64,000 nt of DNA from Lycium barbarum (GCF_019175385.1 NC_083340.1:18426336-18490335), one strand, 5' to 3'. Positions 26,691 through 39,807 are shown, counted from the first letter of the stretch. The notes: generated from the letters alone by a model not told the origin. Translations and numbers: made by a program.

Positions 26691-28699
26691 TTTAGCTAAG
26701 AAAAAGAATTAGGTCATACAAATAAAATTAAGCATAGCTTATTATCGACATAAAGAAGAAAGATCTCATCTTTAAGTTTAAATTGCACTCAATTAAGACG
26801 ATTCTTTTAATTGAATTATTAACTTTTCAACAGTCTTAACCAACCAAGTGTTAGGATCAAAATTCTCTGTCATGTGCAATTAAAGTGGTAGAAGTGTACG
26901 CTATCAACTAACTAAACATATGACTTGATTCAACTGTAAATTAACTATATAAATCACAACTTTATAATAAGTAAGGTGAAGTCCTGGATATAATTAATTA
27001 TAAAATAAAATAAAAGGTTAAAAGGTAAATTCTAGATGATGTGAATACATTGCTTTCCAGAAAGAAAAGATTTATATTCTATTACCGCAAAATTAGTTTA
27101 CAACTTTTTAATGTGAAATCATAATTCGCTTAAAACAACCTATCACAACTTTTAGAGGCAAGTAGCCATTCATTGAACTATAACTCCAGACATTACTTGA
27201 TTTTAAAATAAATTCTATTCCGCTAGATGTTTTAATAAAATATAATTAGCGTGAACATCATGCACGACATTTTCATATCAATCAAATATACATTTGAGTT
27301 ATATCTACTGATAGAGCAAAGAATTTATATAAATATTAATAAAGTATTTAAGTGGTTATAATAATTTATTTATCATATTTTTAGTGTTACCAATAATGTT
27401 AATTTTGTTTATGTAATATGATTGTGTAAATATATTATAAACTGTCAATATAAATCCGTAATAACATTTGATATATGTCAAAACATTAAATAAGTTACAA
27501 TTAGTAGATGAAAACTCTATGATTAAACAAGACAAAAAGTAATAATTATATATTTCAATTTCATTCCAAAGGAAAAAATTATGATGAGGCGTCTGCGTCT
27601 AGAACACTTTTGCTCGGTCATCATAGTTGACTCTTTTAAGTATCAATATATGAGCACAATTTTTCTCTAAGATATATTCCCAATAAAGCTACGGTATTAT
27701 GCTTAGCCAAAGAAATTATGAGAATATATTAATGTTCTCATCTTCTAACTTTTCACATTCTAAAAAAATATTCAATTAAAACAGTTAAGAATAGTGATAG
27801 AAATCAGAATTTTTATCTTTATTCCAACGTAATCCGCGCCGAAAACAAACTTTTCTACATTAATTTCACTCCTTTTTCATCATTTAATCGCAAACGAATA
27901 TACTGAATTTAACTAGAAAATATAAAAGTAGTCATTTTAAAGACAATTTAGGCAAAGGAATTATACTTATGAATTGAATATAGAACAGTTAGAATCAAAG
28001 TGATAAGGATTCCCCAATAACATGTGATATTCGACAACTTAAGCTTTGAATTATCTGTCATTCCACACCACTTTAGAATCAACTCTTAATATTAGAGAAA
28101 GATATATCAATTTACTCTAAGATTCATTAAGTAATTTAAGTTAATTAATGCTTAATGGCCCCTCATGGACTCATGGTTTGAGCGCTTTATGTGAAAATTC
28201 AAAGTCGAGCTAATAAATTTCAAATACAGCGAATAATTATACAAATAAAAAGACTCAAAGTCCAAGTAATAGAAATTCTTTCTTCCTGATATACAAATCA
28301 TAGAGTCATAGACGACGTGCATAAATAAGTATAAGAAAACTTTTGTTGATTTTACTGATATATTAGAACAGTAAAGGCTTCTTTGTTGAGTTTTCACATC
28401 GGCAAGTGATGGATTTGTTGGTCTCGTTATAAGATTTTGACTATCATCACCTCATTATATTTAAGATCCATTCCTTATCATTTATTTTATGAGCAAATTT
28501 CAGAAATCACTATAGTTTCCTAGCTAATTATCAAGCACAACTATGGTTTCGATATCTGCAATTCGTAGCAAATGTTTGGTTGCCAGCAACCTGTATCATG
28601 TATTCGCATGTGTCAACAGGCGCGACGAATACAACCAAAGGCGAAATATATTGGAAGATTAGAGGCGTTTGTTTGTGGAACATTTTATGAATCGTGTTA
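26691..28699. other. Non-coding AT-rich stretch
   Basis: Two kilobases in which I see no gene, no clear repeat and no element ends. The frame at 28152-28397 has no recognisable similarity. Confidence 0.55.
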
Positions 28700-28871
28700 C
28701 AGCCTGTTTGGATGGGCTTATTTTAAGCAGTTTTAGATCAGCTAAGTCAAATGGGCCTAATTATTTTTTTGAGCTTATTTTAAGCACAAAATGTCTTTAA
28801 GCTGACCAGTCAAATACTCAAAAACGTTAAAACAGCTTATAAGCAACTTATAAGCCAATCCAAACGGGCTC
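28700..28871. mobile_element. Tourist-like (PIF/Harbinger) MITE, 172 bp
   Basis: The terminal inverted repeats are CAGCCTGTTTGGATGGGCTT and, on the reverse strand, GAGCCCGTTTGGATTGGCTT. They are flanked by a TTA duplication (28697-28699 and 28872-28874). Three-base TTA/TAA duplications are typical of this superfamily. Confidence 0.8.
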
Positions 28872-30974
28872 TTAATTCATTCTTGGGAGAATAAGACTTT
28901 TAGTTTCTCAGTTATGATAAATTTTGATTTGATCCTTGTGATTTATGACTCAATATATTTTCTTTCAATTAACTAAAAGGTGTGTTTAATTTTAGCCCTT
29001 TTATGTAGGAAATATGTTATATTTGAAATATTTTTAGAAATATAAACACCTCTTAATATGGAGTAATAATACCAGCTTAACATTACATATGAGTATTAAA
29101 TGGTGGAATAGTTTCATAAGCAAAAGGACTAAAGTGTACATTTCAAGTAATTGAAGGCTAAATGCATTTAATTAAATATCAGAAGATTAAAATTAATAAC
29201 AGAGGGACCAAAAATTTTATTAACTCTTCTTACGTTCAGACAGTTTTTAGTATACAGATTTCTTTATGCTTTTTAAATAAGTGATTATCGAGTCTCTTTC
29301 GGGGAAAAAAAAAAAAAGAGAAACTACAAGTCTATTACAACTGTACAAATAAATTTTCTTTTTGCACTCCTTTTTCAAAAAAATTATTCGATATCCAAAT
29401 GGCTCCATAAATAAATAAATAAATACAAAGGTTTACCATAAAGAAAAATCATAGCTACGGAAATATTATATAGGAATTGATAGTCGTTGCTAATAAACTG
29501 TTTTAGCCAAGTCATTCTGAATTAACTATTAATTGGTTTCTCATTTGATTTAGTATAGGGCCTGGTAATTGCACGGTAAAATTGTGTTCTACGGAAAGGA
29601 GATAGAAATTCTTCAATCGTTCTCCCACATACGGGCTTGTATTTTTTTATTTTTTTTAGGCCAAGCACCCCAGTACCTTCGACTGCCCTGATATCATATT
29701 AAAATGTGTCATCATCTAATCTAAATGGTTAAGTTATAAAAGATAGCACACTTCTGTTTACTTAATTATATTTTCAGCACGTCTCCTCATGTGCGGGCCT
29801 AATTCTTTTTCATTGGTCAATCACGTGAGAATTCTTTTTGGTAATGAGTGACAATGAAACTCGAAATCGGGACCTCTATTTATTTTGATAGCATATTAAT
29901 TAAAATATATGATCATTTCATTAAAAACTTAATTAAACTAAAAAAAAAATTACTTAATTATATCTCCAACGGGAATAAGAATATTTTTTTGTTGCAGACA
30001 AGATTTGCGGACGTTGGTTTTTATGGGCCGACATGGTTGAGTTGTTCACGTGTAGGAGAGTGGTGATATACTGTGCTTGTAAAGCACTTCACACTTGTTT
30101 CTGTATCTATCTGAGACATTAGGTTCACCCTGACAACATCAAGGGGCAACTAAAGGGACGTGTACACAATTTAGGTGTGTAATTTACTTTACATATGAGG
30201 CAAGTTTTGGGGACAAAATTTGTATATTTCGGTCAACATACGTCTTCCTTTTTTTTTTTTTTAGTAAATGTTTATCAATTACATTTCTTGTGAAAATCAT
30301 GAAATTCTAAGATGTTAAAGTCAATGTATGAGATAGTTGACATGTTGTTTTATGTTTACAATATATGAATGATAGAACTTCACACTGAAAATGGAAGCAT
30401 ATCATATCTTTAAGCTTTAGCTTCTATGTATATTGGTTCCTTATATTGTTCCATAACATGAAGATCACTTCCCTTTGGTTGGTTGGGGTGGAGAAACAGA
30501 ATGAGGTACTTCTTCTCCTTAGAGTGCTTGGAATATATTTTTCGACAAACGTACGCTTGAACTTTACACAGCAATGGTCCAAAATTTGTGTGTGAGAAAG
30601 AAAGTTATGAGTGGAGGAAATTCAAGAGGCAATCTAGTTGAAGAGGCCACAATTTAAAGTTTATGGATTCTGAACTTGATATTGAATCCATAGTTCTTAG
30701 TAATTAGTAATTACCACGGGTTCACAATGTTATATTTACCTTCGAGTACAAATAAAAGATCTAAAATAAAATTTGCACAAACCCGTATTTAATATTGTAG
30801 CTCTGCCCTTGAATCTAGGTGAGGGGACAAAAGGATGCTTTGAAGGTATTGGATGTTTGAGTGGGAAGTCAAAAGTTCCTCTTTTAGTTCAAGAATGTTC
30901 ACGATTTAATATATACGTGTGAAAAATAATCTATATATATATAATATAATTTTCTTAATAAAGGCTATTCCACT
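28872..30974. other. Non-coding AT-rich stretch
   Basis: No gene or clear element is visible. Short AAAT repeats occur near 29407-29426. The frame at 29848-30066 is unsupported. Confidence 0.55.
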
Positions 30975-31123
30975 TAAACCTGAAAACCGGTTCAGGTTAA
31001 CTGGTTCAAACCGGTAACCGGATCGGTAAAATCGGAACCGGAACCGATTGAACCGATTAACCATATATTAACTACCAGTTTCAGTTTCTATTTTTTTGGA
31101 ACCGGAACCGGTAAAACCGGTCG
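30975..31123. repeat. Left subterminal ACCGG array of hAT copy 2
   Basis: Repeated AACCGGTT, ACCGGAACCGG and similar words, as in copy 1. Confidence 0.75.
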
Positions 31124-31228
31124 AATTAATTTTTTTTTTTTAATTGTAGCCTTTGGGCTGCTAATTTGGACCGTTGGGCAACGATCCATTTGCAAAAATG
31201 GCTGTTGCCAAACGGTCCCAAACCCATT

Positions 31229-31248
31229 CCCCCCCCCCCCCCCCCCCC
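31229..31248. repeat. 20-base poly-C run in the hAT copy 2 leader region
   Basis: It sits where copy 1 has only a short C run (about 5599-5604), so the tract grew after the copies split, or is a sequencing artefact. Confidence 0.85.
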
Positions 31249-31293
31249 AACCCCCCAAACTTTGTTTTAACACTTTAACCCATCCCCCATCCC

Positions 31294-31301
31294 TATATAA
31301 A
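31294..31301 (+). promoter_or_regulatory. TATA box of hAT copy 2
   Basis: TATATAAA followed by the same CT-rich leader as in copy 1, about 380 bases before the ATG at 31678. Confidence 0.6.
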
Positions 31302-31677
31302 CCCCTCTCCATTTTCATTTTAATCCACACCAATTCACTCTTCTCTTTCTCTCAAATCTCAATCTCTCAATTATAGTTACTTTGCAACAATTCGCCACTT
31401 TAAATTTCACTCAAATAAATATTATAAAGTCTTATTATAGTTTCAATTATTAATTTTGCAATTATAATATTGTTGGTGATTTTGCAACAATCCGAAATAG
31501 CTTTGGTGGATTTGCAATTCTAACCGCCTTCACTTTGTTGGAAATTAGTCCGGCAATTTGGTACCTTCGTTCCAACTCTATCTTTATTTTTCGCAATTTA
31601 ATTCTAGCAATTTAATTTGTTGCAATTTATTTTCTTGTGATTTATTTGAGTGTGATTTAAATTAATTCTATTTACTA

Positions 31678-32364
31678 ATGGCGAAGAGATTTAGACGTGG
31701 TGCCGGTAGTAGTGGTATTGTTAGGGGTGGGCTTAATGAGGAAACATTTGTGGAAGAAACACCTAATTTAGGTATTGATGTTGGTGGAAATAATCCACTT
31801 TTAGGTCATGAGGCAATGCAACAACATTATACCGATACTTTTAATGAAATTGATGATGATATATGATGATGATGATGAAACACGGGTTTGTCGCATTTAA
31901 AAGTTTTACATTCACAGTCAACTCCTTCTTGTAGTGCAAAATTTGATGAATATAACTTTTATTTGATGCAGCCAAATGTGGATATCAAGGAACTAGATGA
32001 GTTGGACGTCTTAGCATGGTGGAAGAAATACAAGGCAAGTCATCCGATACTCTCAAGAATGGCTCGAGATATCCTTACGGTTCAAGTATCAACTGTGGCT
32101 TCAGAGAGTGCATTTAGCCAAGGAACACAACAAATTGGAGACCATACACACTCATTATCCGGCTTTAGCTTGCAAGTACTAGTGTGCATTCGCGATTGGA
32201 TTAGATCGGAGCGATGCAACCAAAACTTAGAAGCGGAGGAAGGCGAAGAGGAAGAGATTGAAGATTTGATAGCAAGTGGACCGGACCAAATGGAAGACTT
32301 TGAAGATATCTCCATGGCCGAATATGATATGAGGGAAATTAACCAAATGATTGAGAATTGGTGA
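31678..32364 (+). pseudogene. hAT transposase deletion derivative
   Basis: The N-terminus (MAKRFRRGAGSSG, 31678-31866) is followed by a stop. The sequence then jumps to the C-terminal part at 31888, losing the zinc finger, catalytic core and most of the alpha-helical region present in copy 1. The dimerisation motif is intact (LDVLAWWKKY ... STVASESAFS). The acidic tail ends IENW as in copy 1. The open 158-residue C-terminal frame could at most yield a dimerisation domain. Confidence 0.88.
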
Positions 32365-32717
32365 TTTTATTATTCTACTATTTCTTTGCAACTCATGTAT
32401 TATTTGCAAGTTAAAAAAAAAAAACTACAACTTGCAAATAAATGTTATCCAAGAATGAATAAAATATATGGCTCATTGAGCTTTCTTCTATTTACTTGTG
32501 TTCATATTTTTACTTATATTAAGTTAGGAATATACCTAAAATATACTAAGAATATACTTATAATATACATCTACTTAAATTAAAAACTAGAAAGTTATAT
32601 ACTTGAAAAATAACTAAAATATACTAAGAATATACTTATAATATATAGTATACATATAACTTAAACATATATATATAACCTAAGTATATTGATATAGATA
32701 AGTATATTCTTACTATA

Positions 32718-34584
32718 CAACAACAACACCCAGTGAAATCCCACATCGTGGGGTCTGGGTAGGGTAGAGTGTACGCAGACCTTACTCCTACCAAGGTAGG
32801 ATGGCTGTTTCCGAAAGACCCTCGGCTCAAGAAAAGCATAAAACATAAAAAAAAAAGTCAGATAAGGCTAAGAGATTCAAAGCGATATGGAAATGAAATA
32901 ATATAAAATAAAATAATGCAAGCGACATCGATACCACAGGATAATTAAAGCACAGGAAATAGCAGATTATAGCATAAATCGGAGCACAAGAAATTAAATT
33001 GCGGTACTGCGACTACTAATAAGAACGGATAACGAGACTATCTACTAGCCTTCTACCCTAATTTGGGTCCTCCAAACCCTCCTATCTAAGGTCATGTCCT
33101 CGGTAAGCTGTAATTGCGCCATGTTGTGTCTAATTACCTCTCCCCAATACTTCTTCGGCCTACCCCTACCTCGTCTGAAACCATCCATGGCCAACCTCTC
33201 ACACCTCCACACTTGGGCATCTGTGTCTCTCCTCTTCACATGCCCAAACCATCTCAATCTCGCTTCTCGCATCTTGTCTACCACCGAGGCCACCCCCACC
33301 TTATCCCGAATATCCTCATTCCTAATCCTGTCACTCCTGGTGTGGCCACACATCCATCTCAACATTCTCATCTCGGCAACTTTCATCTTTTGAATGTGAG
33401 AGATCTTAACTGGCCAACACTCCGCCCCATACAACATAGTTGGTCTAACCACCGCTTTGTAGAACTTGCCCTTAAGTTTTGGTGGCACCTTCTTGTCACA
33501 TAGCACTCCGGAAGCAAGCCTCTATTTCATCCACCCTGCCCCAATACGATGTGTGACATCATCGTTAATCTCCCCGCTGTCTTGCACAATAGACCCAAGG
33601 TACTTAAAACTACTTTTATTCTGGATAGTCTGGGTACCAAGCCTCACTTCCAAGCCAGCCTCCTGAGGTGCGTCACTGAACTTACACTCCAAGTACTCTA
33701 TCTTGGTCCTACTTAGCTTAAACCCTTTAGCCTCCAGGGTATGTCTCCAACCCTCCAGCTTAGCGATAACTCCGCTACGAGTCTCGTCGCTCAGGACTAT
33801 GTCGTCCGCGAAAAGCATACACCATGGCACCTCACCTTGAATTGGCCGTGTCAATCCATCCATCACTAAGGCAAATAAAAACGGACTAAGAGCTGGTCCT
33901 TGATGCAACCCCATCACAACTGGAAAGTGTTCTGAGTCTCCACCTACTGTCCTTACTCTGGTTTTGGCTCCCTCATACATGTCCTTGATCACCCTAATGT
34001 ACGCCACAGGTACACTTTTAGCCTCCAAGCATTTCCATAGGATCTCTCTTCGAACTTTGTCATAAGCCTTTTCTAGGTCGATGAATACCATGTGTAAGTC
34101 TCTTTTCCTCTCCCTATACTGCTCCACCAATCTTCTCACAAGATGGATGGCTTCTGTAGTTGAGCGTCTTGGCATGAATCCGAACTGGTTCTCTGAAATA
34201 GACACACCTCTCCTCACCCTCATCTCCACCACCCTTTCCCACACTTTCATAGTATGGCTTAGCAGTTTGATACCTCTATAGTTGTTACAACTCTGGATAT
34301 CTCCCTTATTCTTGTATAGAGGGATCATTACACTCGCTCTCCATTCTTCGGGCATCAATGCCGTCTTAAAGATGACATTAAACAACCTAGTCAGCCACTC
34401 CAAACCTGCCGGCCCCGCGCTCTTCCAAAATTCCCCAGGAATCCCGTCAGGTCCGATCGCTCTTCCCCTGCGCATCCTATGAACAACACCCCTAACCTCC
34501 TCAACCTTAATACTCCTGCAATACCCATAATCACGACGCCTTCCTGTATGTTCTAAATCTCCCAACACAATGTCTCTGTCCCCA
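32718..34584 (-). mobile_element. 5'-truncated RTE-clade LINE inserted in hAT copy 2
   Basis: A perfect 19-bp duplication (TAAGTATATTCTTACTATA) flanks it at 32699-32717 and 34585-34603. On the minus strand the element ends in GTTGTTGTTG without a long poly-A. This is typical of the plant RTE group and of the SINEs that borrow its tail. Only the reverse transcriptase half and the 3' end remain (1.87 kb); the endonuclease part is missing. Confidence 0.93.
33045..34568 (-). pseudogene. RTE LINE reverse transcriptase (3' part, one internal stop)
   Basis: One frame runs from 34568 down to 33045. It contains [67 protein letters not shown] and the catalytic FADDIVL. The region after RT has MLYGAECW and [11 protein letters not shown]. 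The only break is a TAG near 33520 in ...GWMK-stop-RLAS. The N-terminal endonuclease has been lost by 5' truncation. The protein would copy LINE RNA at a nicked target. Confidence 0.92.
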
Positions 34585-34794
34585 TAAGTATATTCTTACT
34601 ATATTTTAGGTAGATATAGTATAACTTATATGTTGTATTACTGACTTGCTGTTAGCCTGTTAGTCAGTAAATATATAAACTTTACTTATAAACTTATATA
34701 ACATATGTAAATATACCTACAATATACTAATAAATACTATAATATATATATATACTATATAAAAACAACAAAAAAAAGAGGTTTTGGACGTGTT

Positions 34795-34924
34795 TGAACC
34801 GGACCGATTCCGGTTTCGGGTTTTTAACCGGTAAACTGGAACCGGTTAAACAGGAACCGGTGGCCGATTCCGGTTTTTTAACCGGTGACCGGTCCAGTCC
34901 GGTTCAAACCGGTTAACAGGTTTA
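34795..34924. repeat. Right subterminal ACCGG array of hAT copy 2
   Basis: ACCGG/CCGGT words lead into the terminal AACCGGTTAACAGGTTTA. Confidence 0.75.
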
Positions 34925-34932
34925 TTTCTACT

Positions 34933-36953
34933 GACTATCAGCTCCCGGCTGACAGGAAAATTGGCTTAGAGATGGACGCAAATTTTACTTCTTTGTTTTA
35001 TTCCCTATATTTGTCCCCTAAGAAAACCATGACGATACCTAATTCAAATCTAGTAGGAAAAACGTACAAGCTATTTTAGCTATAGCTCTTTATAGCCTTA
35101 TGACATGAGGGATGGTCCAAAATTCGAATCAAGCTCTATCTAACAAATGTTTCTATGGATCAGTAAACAAGATAACAACAGTTCAAAAAAGTATAAGAAA
35201 TCAGAAGGTAGAAGAAACTAATTTGCATGAGACAAATAGACAATAACAAGATGGCAAGAATAATTCAGATAATCCGTATTTGGACTAAACTTTTTATAAG
35301 GAGATCTAGAAGATCATATGTAAATTGTTTATATTGTACTAAGTAATCAAAGGAATTAAAGACGGCCTAACAAATCTTAGATGCTCTCAAATGGACTAGA
35401 ATAGTGTAGAGACTAGTCTATAAAAACATTTAAACGTGACTATAAAAAATAAAAAATAAAAAAAAAAGTTAACGTTAACAAAAATGAAATGTTCGATCGA
35501 CAAGAATGACATAACAAGACGTGTAGAAAAGTTTGCATTAATATATAGAGAATGTGAATTTTTTTCAAGCGCTGCATGGTTACAATTGGTCAAAATTGAT
35601 TTAAGCATGGATGCTATATAGGAAGAATAGGGGGGAGGAAAAAGAGAGAATATCTTCTCCCATGTAACAAGGGGCTCAAGATAAAAGGTATGAAATCAAG
35701 AAAGAATATTTGAATTTGTCAAAAAGCAAGGTCCAGGTGAAGAAATTTAAACTCCTTTTTGTATATGTACAAAATAAACAAATTGAAATAGCAAGGATTA
35801 GAAAATAATAAAAGGATAATTTAACGGATGATCACGATCTTGTGCTATACTCCAGTGATCTCTTACCTATCGAGACACGCAAACTCCCATTGTGTCCCAG
35901 ATCACATTCCGTGAATCTAGTCTTATATGGTAGTTCACCATTCAAGGAAGTTACTTTATCCGGTGCTTACTGTCTTCTTTCTAGCCTAATTGTAAAAGTC
36001 CCTTTTAAGTACCCCTTTCCTTTTCTTCTCTTTTAGCAACCTCATAGGCTCAAATTATCACAGAAAGCCACTGAACAACTTTTTTGTAATTGAGAAAACA
36101 TTCAATTTTGCCTTGGTATCATAAAGAATGTCTCCTTTATTTTCTCTTGGTGGCTTTCGACTTTCGTGATAATTCGGCAAAGTTGAGTTACGTGTCTATT
36201 ACAAAAAACAATTTAATGACTTTTTTTTATAATAAAGTGAAAAAAATTGAGGGATCATCGATGAAATTAACCCAAAAAAGAAAGAAACTTTTTTCAAGCA
36301 GGTCGAACGAGGAGGGGAACTACCAATCTATCTTAAAGTGTTTGGGGCGCTCCTTTTCGAGATTCAAAATAAATGAATTTCGATTAATATTTTAAAATGT
36401 TTATTTTTTTTCCCCATTTGAAGAGTGTCAATTTATAGCACTTTTAGGTAGTTGAAATTTCTAAATTCCAAATTTTGAAAACGTGAATTAATTTGGTCTA
36501 GTCTTAGCTCTATGTGTAGTTGTTTTAATTCTCGATAAGCGAAAATACGCAATTTGAACAAATTGGCCCCTACTTCCTCTTCAAAATACTTACACTTTAG
36601 ACAAGACTGGCTTGACAATGGCCCCATATAAATTATACAGTCTATACTCATGATCTTTAGGGACACAAATTGGAATCTTGTCAATGGTGGTAGAATTACC
36701 ATGAGCAATGCCAGGTTTAGATTTTATATTCAACTTATATACACGAACACTGCAAAATATAATTTCCTGTTATTTGTACTTAAGTCATTCAAAATCATAT
36801 AGGTCTTCGAGTGAAAAGGCATCGTCATTTCCTATTGTTTAACAATTTTCATTAATCAGCTAAAGGTAAAATTCGAACTCATGATAAAGCGAGAATAAAG
36901 ATGTTAAGACTTTGTTTAGCGTCTTATTATAACCTCATCAACTTTAATTATTA
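34933..36953. other. Non-coding stretch
   Basis: No gene is supported. A short imperfect inverted repeat lies at about 36050-36175 (AATTATCACAGAAAGCCAC facing GTGGCTTTCGACTTTCGTGA). The frames at 35842, 36090 and 36433 show no recognisable domain. Confidence 0.55.
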
Positions 36954-37237
36954 CTCCCTCCGGATAAAAAAAAGTCCATAGCCTTTTTTTTCTGGATCAA
37001 TAAAAGAGTCCACTTAACTTTTTTTTCCTGGATCAATAAAAGAGTCCACTTAGCAAAACAAGAAAGAATTAACCTTGTTTTTCCATATTTGCCCCTATTA
37101 CTTGTTATATGATCAAATCTCAATGCCTATTTAATTAGGGGTAATTTAGTCAAATTACCTATTTTTGTCTAGGAGTTAGTATTTTTTTAAAGGGTATGCA
37201 AATGACTAAGTGGACTCTTTTTTTGATCCGGAGGGAG
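36954..37237. mobile_element. Stowaway-like MITE, 284 bp, with internal duplication
   Basis: The ends CTCCCTCCGGATAAAAAAAA and TTTTTTTGATCCGGAGGGAG are inverted and flanked by TA (36952-36953, 37238-37239). Inside, the unit containing CTGGATCAATAAAAGAGTCC is repeated in tandem near 36990-37050. Confidence 0.88.
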
Positions 37238-38147
37238 TAACTCCTAACGAGTATTACAGAAATCAACGTCCGAATTTTAGAATATGGTGATATCGATTTG
37301 CTTGATACGAATATTGAAAACTACAATTCAAAGAAACTATACCTACCAAAGGGGATGGGGAATATAAGAATCAAATGGTTTTCTTTACAAGGAAAAAGAA
37401 ACCATATGTTTTCATTTTTCACTTGCTTAATATCTCTTATAAAAATAAAAAAGGAATTAACAACGGACAATTTCTGCGACGTCCATGACTAAAGGCTAAC
37501 AACGAGGACAGGTCCGAAAACTGACAAATTTCTAGACCGATGAACTTTCGAAGAAGATATGCATGTTACGTACACTTACATTGTTGCGCGCTTTTGGGCT
37601 CGATGATGGTGTAGCTCGAGGGACAAATCCATGAGGTTTGTTGAGTCAAAGCGGACAATATGCGTCATGAGATTGGATTGTGATAACCTCTGTCATAAAA
37701 CAACAAAAATATGTTGCTAATTCTATTTGTCGAAAAGTTAAAGGCGGATTACCAAAAAATCATGTTAGGTATGAGCTATTTGACGACAGAATAACCACTG
37801 ATTTCATAGCTAATTCCTGATTATTTTTTTTATAGTGATACGTGGGTGGCTTAGCTTGTTATATATCAGAATTGGTTCGAGGTTTCTTCTTTTCCCCTTT
37901 ATTTTCCTGTACTAAAATAGTGAAATTCTATTATACTGCTACTGGAGGAAGAATAAATGCTCCCCACGGGTGGCATGTATATCCTGTGATTTTTAACTGG
38001 AAAGTGACTAATGCACCACAAGTTTGGATTAGGGATTCTCCCAATTTTCTAAATTTATCATCAGAATTAAAGCATGAAATTCTCTGAGAAAGCAGTTGCA
38101 AATAAGTGTAGGCTTGATCTGCACATGTTTAATCTACAAAAGAAGAA
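37238..38147. other. Non-coding stretch with a CACTA-like fragment
   Basis: No gene is supported. About 37690-37841 resembles the degenerate CACTA-like MITE at 17408 and ends TTTTTTTTATAGTG, the reverse of CACTATAAAAAA. Boundaries are uncertain. Confidence 0.45.
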
Positions 38148-39017
38148 GGCTTAATACCTAGATGGACCCTTAAACTTGGCATGTTTTGTAAGATAGGCAT
38201 ATAAACTTATAAGGTAACCAGATAGACACTTAAACTTACTCAAAGTGTATTTTTCAAGTTTTTCAGTTGTTTTGAAAACAAAAACTATATTTTTCAAACA
38301 CTCACAATTTTCATGGCCAAACAAGCCCTAAATATATCACAAAATATTTTTTTTAAAATGCAAAAATAAGGCAAACGCATATACATGAGACTATAAATGT
38401 GCACTTAAACCAATAAATACTCGCTAATCGCAATTTTGCAGCTTTCAATTAACTCGGATTTTTTTTACACTTGAATAATTAAAAAACAATAACTTTAACC
38501 AATAAAAATCCTTAAAAAAAGAAATTTCAAATTAAGAAATTTCTAAGTTCAGTATTTCAAGTGTAAAAGAAATTTCAAATTAAGAAAACTGTAAAGCCGA
38601 GAAGAAAATCCTTAAAAAAAAGAAATTTCTTAATTTGAAATTTCTTTTTTTAAGGATTTTTATTGGTTAAAGTTATTTTTTTTTAATTATTCAAGTGTAA
38701 AAAAAAACCGAGTTAATTGAAAGCTGCAAAATTGCGATTAGCGAGTATTTATTGGTTTAAGTGCACATTTATAGTCTCATGTATATGCGTTTGCCTTATT
38801 TTTGCATTTTAAAAAAAATATTTTGTGATATATTTAGGGCTTGTTTGACTATGAAAATTGTGAGTGTTTGAAAAATATAGTTTTTGTTTTCAAAACAACT
38901 GAAAAACTTGAAAAATACACTTTGAGTAAGTTTAAGTGTCTATCTGGTCACCTTATAAGTTTATATGTCTATCTTACAAAACATGTCAAATTTAAGGGTC
39001 CATCTGGGTATTAAGCC
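38148..39017. mobile_element. Mutator-like MITE: 870-bp near-perfect palindrome
   Basis: A perfect 9-bp duplication AAAGAAGAA flanks it (38139-38147 and 39018-39026). Two arms of about 390 bases (GGCTTAATACCYAGATGGAC onward) are inverted copies with only a handful of differences by eye. They are separated by a loop of about 80 bases near 38540-38620. Nine-base duplications and long terminal inverted repeats indicate the Mutator superfamily. There is no coding potential. A transcript through it would fold into a long double-stranded hairpin. Confidence 0.92.
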
Positions 39018-39807
39018 AAAGAAGAATGAGACTAATATATACACCAACAATGCTAGCTTTGATGATATAAGTTATATGTCAATTTTAATTAAATAATTGC
39101 AGCAAACAGAAAATTAACTAAATAATTGCAGCAAACAGAAATTTAAGGAGGAAATAGTTAAATAATGGAAAAGCTGAATAAATGTGTGCATGCCATTATG
39201 CTACATTCATCATTACTTACAAAAAAAAAAAACAAAAAAAAATAGTGGCTGATATAAGAGTTCAATTTAATAAGATCAATTAATTTAATTTCTTGCTCAA
39301 TTTTTTTTTTCTGTTCACTACATAAAATAATGTACGGTCATGCACAAAATTAGGCTACCACTGAAGTCCCAGCTTAGTCATGTTACTGTAATTTCAGAAT
39401 ATTTCCTGCAAATGCAGCTTTGCATTCATCCCCACTGAGAAAATCACCAAAATTAAGATTTTTTTGTTTTTGTTTTAATTATAGAGAGACATAATTGCTA
39501 TTTTGGCTCATTCTTTTTTCATTTTGTGAGTCAGTTATTGACCCTTCAGAATTTTATGAACATTTAAAACAGCAAGACTGGCATCTTTTTGCTTTTCTTA
39601 TTAATCTGTGACCTTACATTACAGATTCCATCAGTTGAAGAGCACCAAAACATTAATCAAATGTCCATGAGTATAATCAAACTTATCATATGGTTTAGAT
39701 TTAATGTATCGCTCCATTTTCATCGTATTGCCTAAAATGCATAACATTTTTTTGGTTTCCCACTTGGTGGGGTCCTGATTAATCTTGATTATTTGTGTAG
39801 CGTGAAG

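Larger units (their letters stand above)
30975..34924 (+). mobile_element. hAT DNA transposon copy 2, internally deleted and carrying a LINE
   Basis: The ends are TAAACCTGAAAACCGGTT and, on the reverse strand, TAAACCTGTTAACCGGTT (16 of 18 match). The flanks ATTCCACT (30967-30974) and TTTCTACT (34925-34932) are an imperfect 8-bp duplication. It shares promoter, leader, ATG region, C-terminal coding part and 3' region with copy 1, but most of the transposase middle is deleted. An RTE LINE sits at 32718-34584. Confidence 0.88.

Noticed and set aside
33094..33503. Plus-strand frames of 99 and 129 residues
   Set aside because: They are antisense to the LINE reverse transcriptase frame, which has recognisable motifs.
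35842..36036. Plus-strand frame of 64 residues
   Set aside because: No domain, no neighbouring exon with matching phase and no promoter evidence; not enough to call a gene.
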